Assembly (NCBI GenBank): GCA_964384825.1
Contig: CAYLMM010000052.1
Location: 1-18,682 of the forward strand
Reading direction: 5' to 3'
Length of the DNA stretch: 18,682 nt
DNA from: CAYLMM01 sp964384825
GTDB lineage: Bacteria; Krumholzibacteriota; Krumholzibacteriia; LZORAL124-64-63
Position 1 is the first letter of the stretch. Every line of letters starts with the position of its first letter. Of this stretch, positions 14,073-18,682 are shown piece by piece. A program made the translations under genes and the position numbers. The notes beneath the pieces were generated by a model that did not search any database, had not been told where the DNA came from, and worked only from the letters and a program-made list of their open reading frames with translations.

Positions 14073-14936
14073 ATGGTGAACGTCGCCTTCGACTGCATTC
14101 CCTGCACCGTCCAGAGCTGCCTGCGGCTGCTGGACGCCGGCTTCGTCGACGAATCGAAACGCGAACTCCTGCTGCGGCGGACGCTGCGTTTTTTGGCCGA
14201 CGTGGATTTCGCGCAATCGCCGCCCGCGCTGGCGCAGGTGATGCACAGGATGTTCCGCGAGGAGCTCGGCGATCCCGATCCCTACCGCGACATCAAGCGC
14301 GAGTGCAACGAAATGATGATGGGCCGCGGCGACGAGTTGCGGGACATCGTGCGCCGGGCGGCCGATCCGGTCGCCGCGGCGATCCGCCTGGCGATCGCCG
14401 GCAACGTGATCGACTTCGGGGCCAAGAACCTCTTCGATCCGACCGAGACGATCGCCGCGGTGCTCGAGGCCGATCTGGACATCGACGACACGGCCCTGCT
14501 GAAGAGCGATCTGCAGAAGGCGCGCAGCGTGCTGTACATCGGCGACAACGCCGGCGAGATCGTGACCGACGCCATCCTGATCGAGACGCTCGCCCATCCC
14601 GGCCTGACCTTCGCGGTGCGCGGCGGCCCGGTGATCAACGACGCCACGGTCGAGGACGCGCGCCTGGTCGGCATCGATCGCCACGCGCGGGTCATCACCA
14701 CCGGCGACGACGCTCCGGGCGTGATCTGGGAGACGTCCTCGGACGAATTCCGCCAGGCCTTCGACGGCGCCGACGTGGTGCTGGCCAAGGGGCAGGGCAA
14801 CCTCGAGGGCCTGATCGACATGAAGCGCCCCGTCTACTTCCTGCTGACCACCAAATGCGAGCGCATCGCCGAACACATCGGCGTCGGCGAGAAGGCGTTC
14901 GTGGTCTGGAAGATGACCGGCGAAAGCAACGTCTAG
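14073..14936 (+). CDS. DUF89 damage-control phosphatase-like protein (ARMT1-like fold, subfamily I)
   Basis: A 287-residue DUF89 protein. The family includes metal-dependent phosphatases that hydrolyse damaged or overflow sugar phosphates and related phosphometabolites. The N-terminal CxxC of the prokaryotic subfamily is seen (FDCIPCTVQ, Cys8 and Cys11). The metal and phosphate site is GDNAGEIVTD (157-166), with Asp158 and Asn159, and KGQGNLEGL lies at 239-247. VRGGPVINDATVEDA between them is also typical. ATG at 14073 follows GAGGAG. The exact substrate is unknown. The flavodoxin-ferredoxin gene begins 47 bp after the stop, so the two may form an operon. Confidence 0.9.
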   Translation: MVNVAFDCIPCTVQSCLRLLDAGFVDESKRELLLRRTLRFLADVDFAQSPPALAQVMHRMFREELGDPDPYRDIKRECNEMMMGRGDELRDIVRRAADPVAAAIRLAIAGNVIDFGAKNLFDPTETIAAVLEADLDIDDTALLKSDLQKARSVLYIGDNAGEIVTDAILIETLAHPGLTFAVRGGPVINDATVEDARLVGIDRHARVITTGDDAPGVIWETSSDEFRQAFDGADVVLAKGQGNLEGLIDMKRPVYFLLTTKCERIAEHIGVGEKAFVVWKMTGESNV

Positions 14937-14983
14937 AAGAAGCATCACGGCGGGGCCCGCCCCGCCCCGGCACGGAGGCGTCC

Positions 14984-15772
14984 ATGACGACCCTGATCAC
15001 TTTCTCGCCGACCGGCGGCACCGCGACGATCGCCGAATGCGTGGCCCGCGGGATGACCGAGGAACCTTTCGAACACATCGACCTGACCCCGGCCGGGACG
15101 GTCGACGCCGCCCCGCGGATCGTGGCCGGCGATACGGCCGTCATCGCGGTGCCGGTCCATTACGGGCGGGTGCCGGAGGAGGCCGCCGCCCGCCTGCGCC
15201 GGATCCGCGGCCTGCAGACCCCGGCGGTGCTGGTGGTCGTCTACGGCAACCGGGCCTACGAGGACGCCCTGCTCGAACTCAGGGATATCGTCGAGGCGAT
15301 CGGTTTCGAGCCGGTCGCCGCGGGCGCGTTCATCGCCGAGCATTCCTTCTCCTGTCCCGCGACCCCTCTGGCGGCGGGACGTCCCGACTCGAGCGATCTC
15401 GAGCGGGCGGTCGCCTTCGGCAAGATGGTGCGCGGGAAGATGTCCGGCCTCGGGGAGGGCGCCGAGCCCCGGCCCCTGGAGATCCCCGGCAACAGCCCCT
15501 ACCGCGGCCGGCCCGACCGGTCGCCGACGACCCCGCGCTCCGATGCGGAAATCTGCGATCTCTGCGGCCGCTGCGCCGAGGTCTGCCCCACCGACGCGAT
15601 CACCGTCGCGGAAACCGTGACCACCGACCAGGACGCATGTATGCTGTGCTGTGCCTGTGTGCGGGAATGTCCGAACCACGGCCGGATCCTCGACGGCGAG
15701 TGGGCCGAGGAGATCACCGCGAAGCTGGCCTCGCTCTGCACCGAACGACGGGAGCCCGAGCTCATCCTCTGA
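14984..15772 (+). CDS. EFR1-like flavodoxin/2[4Fe-4S] ferredoxin fusion protein
   Basis: A 262-residue cytoplasmic electron-transfer protein. Residues ~1-165 form a flavodoxin-like domain with the FMN phosphate loop TFSPTGGTATIAE, AVIAVPVHYGRVPEEA and VVVYGNRAYEDALLEL. Residues ~185-235 hold two ferredoxin motifs, Cys191-194-197-201 (CDLCGRCAEVC) and Cys219-222-225-229 (CMLCCACVREC, with an extra Cys223). EFR1-type proteins are common in anaerobes, but their redox partners are mostly unknown. ATG at 14984 is used, with GGAGG close upstream. The acetyltransferase gene follows after 13 bp. Confidence 0.92.
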   Translation: MTTLITFSPTGGTATIAECVARGMTEEPFEHIDLTPAGTVDAAPRIVAGDTAVIAVPVHYGRVPEEAAARLRRIRGLQTPAVLVVVYGNRAYEDALLELRDIVEAIGFEPVAAGAFIAEHSFSCPATPLAAGRPDSSDLERAVAFGKMVRGKMSGLGEGAEPRPLEIPGNSPYRGRPDRSPTTPRSDAEICDLCGRCAEVCPTDAITVAETVTTDQDACMLCCACVRECPNHGRILDGEWAEEITAKLASLCTERREPELIL

Positions 15773-15785
15773 CGGGAGGAACGAC

Positions 15786-16295
15786 ATGCCGGAATCCATC
15801 CCCACGTCACTGCCCGAGCTGAAGATCCGCTTCGCGACCATCGACGATGCGCCGCTGGTGCTGGATTTCATCCGCGAGCTGGCGGCCTACGAGAAGCTGG
15901 CCGACGCGGTGACGGCCGATATCGACACCCTGCGCGCCTCGCTGTTCGGCGAAAAGCCGGCCGCCGAGGTCGTCCTGGCCGATTGGCGGGGCGAGCCGCA
16001 GGGCTTCGCCCTGTTCTTCCCGAACTTCTCGACCTTCCTGGGGCGGCCGGGGATCTTCCTGGAGGATCTGTACGTGCGGCCCGAGATGCGGGGCAAGGGG
16101 ATCGGCCGCGCCTTGCTGGCGTTCCTGGCCGGATTGGCCGGCGAAAGGGGCTGCGGACGCCTCGAGTGGTCGGTCCTGAACTGGAACAAGCCGGCCATCG
16201 GTTTCTACAAGGGCCTGGGAGCCGTTCCGATGGAGGACTGGACCGTCTACCGGGTCGCGGGGGCCGAGCTGGCGGAACTGGCCGGAAAGTCCTGA
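15786..16295 (+). CDS. GNAT N-acetyltransferase, diamine/thialysine acetyltransferase-like
   Basis: A 169-residue GNAT enzyme that transfers acetyl from acetyl-CoA to an amine. The layout resembles spermidine/spermine or thialysine acetyltransferases: KIRFATIDDAPLVLDFIRELAAYEKL at the start, GFALFFPNFSTFLGRPGIFLEDLYV, the CoA loop RPEMRGKGIGRALL, and LEWSVLNWNKPAIGFYKGLGA. The substrate is not determined. ATG at 15786 follows GGGAGG with good spacing. It seems to be the last gene of a DUF89, EFR1 and GNAT unit. Confidence 0.92.
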   Translation: MPESIPTSLPELKIRFATIDDAPLVLDFIRELAAYEKLADAVTADIDTLRASLFGEKPAAEVVLADWRGEPQGFALFFPNFSTFLGRPGIFLEDLYVRPEMRGKGIGRALLAFLAGLAGERGCGRLEWSVLNWNKPAIGFYKGLGAVPMEDWTVYRVAGAELAELAGKS

Positions 16296-16327
16296 GGTGT
16301 CCCGAATGCCCCGCGGCCCCGTCCCTG

Positions 16328-16357
16328 TTGCGGAAGCGCCCTGTTTTGCAGTAGCAT
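16328..16357 (+). promoter_or_regulatory. possible promoter before tspO
   Basis: TTGCGG (16328-16333) and TAGCAT (16352-16357) are separated by 18 bp. The start of transcription would be near 16364, about 58 bases before the chosen tspO start. Confidence 0.3.
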
Positions 16358-16421
16358 TTGCAATGAGATGAGGATCGTCGTGCGCCAGACTCGCCGGGGC
16401 GCGTGCTCGAGGGGGGGGACC

Positions 16422-16886
16422 TTGCGCAACTCCATGATCGGTCTTCTGGGTTGGCTGGCGGTCGTTTTCCTCGCCGCGGGGGTCGCGGCGGTGCACGGGC
16501 CCGGCATCTGGTACGACGGACTGGTCAAGCCGCCCCTCAACCCGCCCGACATCGCCTTTCCCATCGTGTGGAACATCCTGTACGTGATGATGGCGCTGGC
16601 CGCCTGGCTGATCTGGCGCGAATGCGGATTCCGCCTGGCCTGCCGCTGCATGGGGATGTTCTTCGCGCAGCTGATTTTCAACGCCGCCTGGATGTGGATC
16701 TTCTTCGGGCTGAAACAGCCGGGATGGGCGCTGGCCGAGATCCTCGCGCTGTGGGTGCTGATCCTGCTGACGACCATCGGTTTCTGGCGCCGGCACCGCC
16801 TGGCGGGCCTGCTGATGATCCCGTACCTGCTGTGGGTCGGCTTCGCGGCCTGGCTGAATTACGGATTGTGGCGGTTGAACGGATGA
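16422..16886 (+). CDS. tspO: TspO/MBR family tryptophan-rich sensory protein
   Basis: A 154-residue inner-membrane protein with five hydrophobic helices and many Trp residues. Family marks are WYDGLVKPPLNPPDIAFPIVWNIL, then MMALAAWLIW, FNAAWMWIFF and a closing WVGFAAWLNY with a short charged tail. TspO binds porphyrins and acts in tetrapyrrole handling or stress sensing in bacteria. TTG at 16422 (GGGGGG before it) gives the normal family length. ATG at 16434 is a close alternative, and ATG at 16368 would add an odd Arg-rich leader. No haem genes are adjacent. Confidence 0.9.
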   Translation: MRNSMIGLLGWLAVVFLAAGVAAVHGPGIWYDGLVKPPLNPPDIAFPIVWNILYVMMALAAWLIWRECGFRLACRCMGMFFAQLIFNAAWMWIFFGLKQPGWALAEILALWVLILLTTIGFWRRHRLAGLLMIPYLLWVGFAAWLNYGLWRLNG

Positions 16887-16989
16887 CCGCGGGTTGTCCG
16901 GCGCGGTATTTCATGTCATCATTTCCCGGCCGGTCCGCAGGGGCCGGCTTTTCACATCATGCATCGACCCCCCGAATGGAGAGCCGGAC

Positions 16990-18552
16990 ATGACCGATAT
17001 GGTGCAGAACGCGGCGGGCCGGATGGTCCCCGAGCAGATCAACGGCGTCTCGGCGACGCCGTACCAGGGAATCGGAGTCCACCGGCCGACCGGCCGCAAG
17101 GCGGCGCCGCCGATCCACACCTGCATCGATTACCCCTGGGACGGGGACAAGACAGTCGCCGATATCAAGACGGCGCTCGAACAGGCCGGCCTGCGCGACG
17201 GGATGACGATCTCCAGCCACCATCACCTGCGCAACGGCGACTACGTGGCCAACGCCGTGTTCGCGGCCGCGGCCGAGATGGGCGTGAAGGATCTGCGGTG
17301 GTTCCCCTCGGCCAGCTTCCCCTGCCACGAGCCGCAGGTGGGGCACATGGAGTCGGGCGTCATCCATCATATCGAGGGCTCGATGAACGGTCCGCTGGGC
17401 GACTACTGCTCGCGCGGGAAGATGCGCGGCATGGGCGTGCTGCGCAGCCACGGCGGCCGGTGGCAGGCCATCCAGGACGGCGAGGTGCACATCGACATCG
17501 CGGTGATCGCGGCGCCGACGGCCGATCCCTTCGGCAACGCGACCGGCGACCAGGGCGCCGCGGCCTGCGGCCTGCTGGGCTTCGCGCTGGCGGACAGCAT
17601 CTACGCCGATCACACGATCATCGTGACCGACAACCTGGTGCCGTTCCCCTGCATCCCCTGGCAGATCCAGGGCAACCACGTGGATCAGGTCGTGGTGATG
17701 GATTCGATCGGCGACCCGAACAGGATCATCTCCGGCACCACCCAGATCACCAAGTCGCCCGACCGGCTGCTGATCGCCGAGTACACCGCGCGCTTCTGCG
17801 ACGAGGCCGGCATCGTGCGCGACGGGTTCTCGATGCAGGCCGGCGCCGGCGGCACGACCCTGGCCTTCGGCATCTACCTGCGCGACATCATGCGCGAGCG
17901 CGGCATCAAGGCCCGTTTCCTGCGGGGCGGATCGACGAAGTACCTGGTGGGGATGCTCGAGGAGAGCCTGACCGACTACATCCTCGACGGCCAGACCTTC
18001 GACCTCGAGGGGGTGCGCTCGATGCGCGAGAACCCCGGCCACGTCAACACCTCGCCCTTCACCAGCTACAACTACCACGGCAAGGGCAACTTCGCCTCGA
18101 TGGTCGACGCGGTGGTGCTCGGGGCGACCGAGGTCGACGTCGACTTCAACGCCAACGTGGTGACCCACAGCGACGGCCGCCTGCTGCACGGCATCGGCGG
18201 CTGGCAGAACTGCCTGTTCAGCAAGTGCACCATCCTGCCCATCCCCAGCTTCCGAAACCGCATCCCGGTGATCATGGACCGCGTGACGACCCTCTGCGGC
18301 CCGGGCGAACTGATCGACGTGATCGTCACCGAGCGCGGCATCGCCATCAACCCCGGCCGCCGCGACCTGATCGAGGCGATGCGCGGCTCGAGCCTGCCGA
18401 TCCGCGACATCCGCGAGATCAAGGCCGAGGTCGACGAGATCTGCGGCGGGGCGCCCGAAGCGCCCGAACTGGGGGAGAAGGTCGTCGCGGCGATCAAGTG
18501 GGTCGACGGCACCGTCATCGACTGCGTGCGCGAAGTGAAGCCGCGGACCTGA
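16990..18552 (+). CDS. citF: citrate lyase alpha subunit (CitF) homologue, acetyl:citrate CoA-transferase type
   Basis: A 520-residue protein matching CitF, which swaps acetyl for citrate on the acyl-carrier subunit of citrate lyase. The N-terminal half has LEQAGLRDGMTISSHHHLRNGD, a version of the family's H-rich loop, then MNGPLGDYCSRG, RSHGGRWQAIQDGE and GLLGFALADSIYADHTIIVTDN. The second half has GFSMQAGAGGTTLAF, DVDFNANVVTHSDGRLL, DVIVTERGIAINP and DGTVIDCVREVK. The usual GASGGH region after the SDG is GIGGWQN here, so the protein belongs to a divergent branch. No citC, citD, citE, citX or citG is visible: tspO lies before it and a lipoprotein after it. It may work with subunits encoded elsewhere or as a separate CoA-transferase. 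ATG at 16990 follows GGAGA. Confidence 0.88.
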   Translation: MTDMVQNAAGRMVPEQINGVSATPYQGIGVHRPTGRKAAPPIHTCIDYPWDGDKTVADIKTALEQAGLRDGMTISSHHHLRNGDYVANAVFAAAAEMGVKDLRWFPSASFPCHEPQVGHMESGVIHHIEGSMNGPLGDYCSRGKMRGMGVLRSHGGRWQAIQDGEVHIDIAVIAAPTADPFGNATGDQGAAACGLLGFALADSIYADHTIIVTDNLVPFPCIPWQIQGNHVDQVVVMDSIGDPNRIISGTTQITKSPDRLLIAEYTARFCDEAGIVRDGFSMQAGAGGTTLAFGIYLRDIMRERGIKARFLRGGSTKYLVGMLEESLTDYILDGQTFDLEGVRSMRENPGHVNTSPFTSYNYHGKGNFASMVDAVVLGATEVDVDFNANVVTHSDGRLLHGIGGWQNCLFSKCTILPIPSFRNRIPVIMDRVTTLCGPGELIDVIVTERGIAINPGRRDLIEAMRGSSLPIRDIREIKAEVDEICGGAPEAPELGEKVVAAIKWVDGTVIDCVREVKPRT

Positions 18553-18577
18553 TCCGGCAACCGGGAGAGACACGCCC

Positions 18578-18682
18578 ATGACCAGGTTCTCGCTCCTGCT
18601 CGCCGCGCTGCTGTGCCTCTGCCTGGCCGGCTGCGCCGCCTACCACGTCTTCCCGGTCGAGGACCGCGATGCGCCGCCGCCG
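18578..18682 (+). CDS. putative lipoprotein, N-terminal 35 residues (3' cut by window end)
   Basis: It starts MTRFSLLLAALLCLCLAGC, a signal peptide with an LAGC lipobox whose Cys19 would be lipidated. The mature part begins AAYHVFPVEDRDAPPP and then runs off the window. GGGAGAG precedes the ATG, which is 25 bp after the citF stop, so co-transcription is likely. Too little is present for a family call. Confidence 0.75.
   Translation, partial: MTRFSLLLAALLCLCLAGCAAYHVFPVEDRDAPPP

Noticed and set aside
16957..18579. 540-codon open frames on both strands over citF
   Set aside because: Shadow frames of the CitF gene with no family likeness.
1..18682. tRNA, rRNA, CRISPR array, transposase or integrase
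   Set aside because: No matching structures, spaced repeats or protein motifs were seen on either strand.

Overview
The window is GC-rich DNA from a Gram-negative-type (diderm) anaerobe. An outer-membrane beta-barrel protein ending in Phe, a lipoprotein and an oxygen-sensitive glycyl radical enzyme support this. Codon use and gene mix would fit a metagenome-derived, deep-branching phylum such as one in the FCB group, but taxonomy cannot be fixed from this sequence. It is a scaffold: positions 1670-1769 are exactly 100 N, and the first ~45 bases are oddly AT-rich.

Left part (1-2908): the C-terminal end of a beta-CASP metallo-beta-lactamase ribonuclease on + overlaps tail-to-tail with a GT4 glycosyltransferase on -. 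The N gap follows, then a PAS-AAA+ sigma-54 activator on -, whose DNA-binding end is lost in the gap. The single long reading frame across the gap is an artefact of the Ns.

Centre (2909-10790): this is the main system. An AT-rich 467-bp divergent control region holds candidate activator sites, a perfect IHF-consensus match and a sigma-54 (-24/-12) type promoter. It precedes a six-gene operon for 4-hydroxyphenylacetate decarboxylase, the p-cresol-forming glycyl radical enzyme: hpdB, hpdC, an MFS transporter, hpdA (radical SAM activase), a DUF4125-like protein and an alginate-export-type outer-membrane channel. A strong hairpin terminator closes it. Catalytic residues of HpdB and HpdA are intact. 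HpdC, however, has lost every expected ligand of its N-terminal [4Fe-4S] cluster and keeps only the four cysteines of the C-terminal one. The operon looks like a self-contained unit: outer-membrane entry, inner-membrane transport, proton-consuming decarboxylation, enzyme activation and substrate-responsive sigma-54 control.

Right part (10791-18682): mostly short independent genes on +. These are a DUF4760-like membrane-anchored protein, a cyclophilin, a DUF4328 membrane protein, a SAM methyltransferase, a DUF89 phosphatase-like protein, an EFR1-like flavodoxin-ferredoxin fusion, a GNAT acetyltransferase, TspO, a citrate lyase alpha (CitF) homologue without its usual partners, and the start of a lipoprotein cut by the window end. 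No tRNA, rRNA, CRISPR array or insertion sequence was seen.
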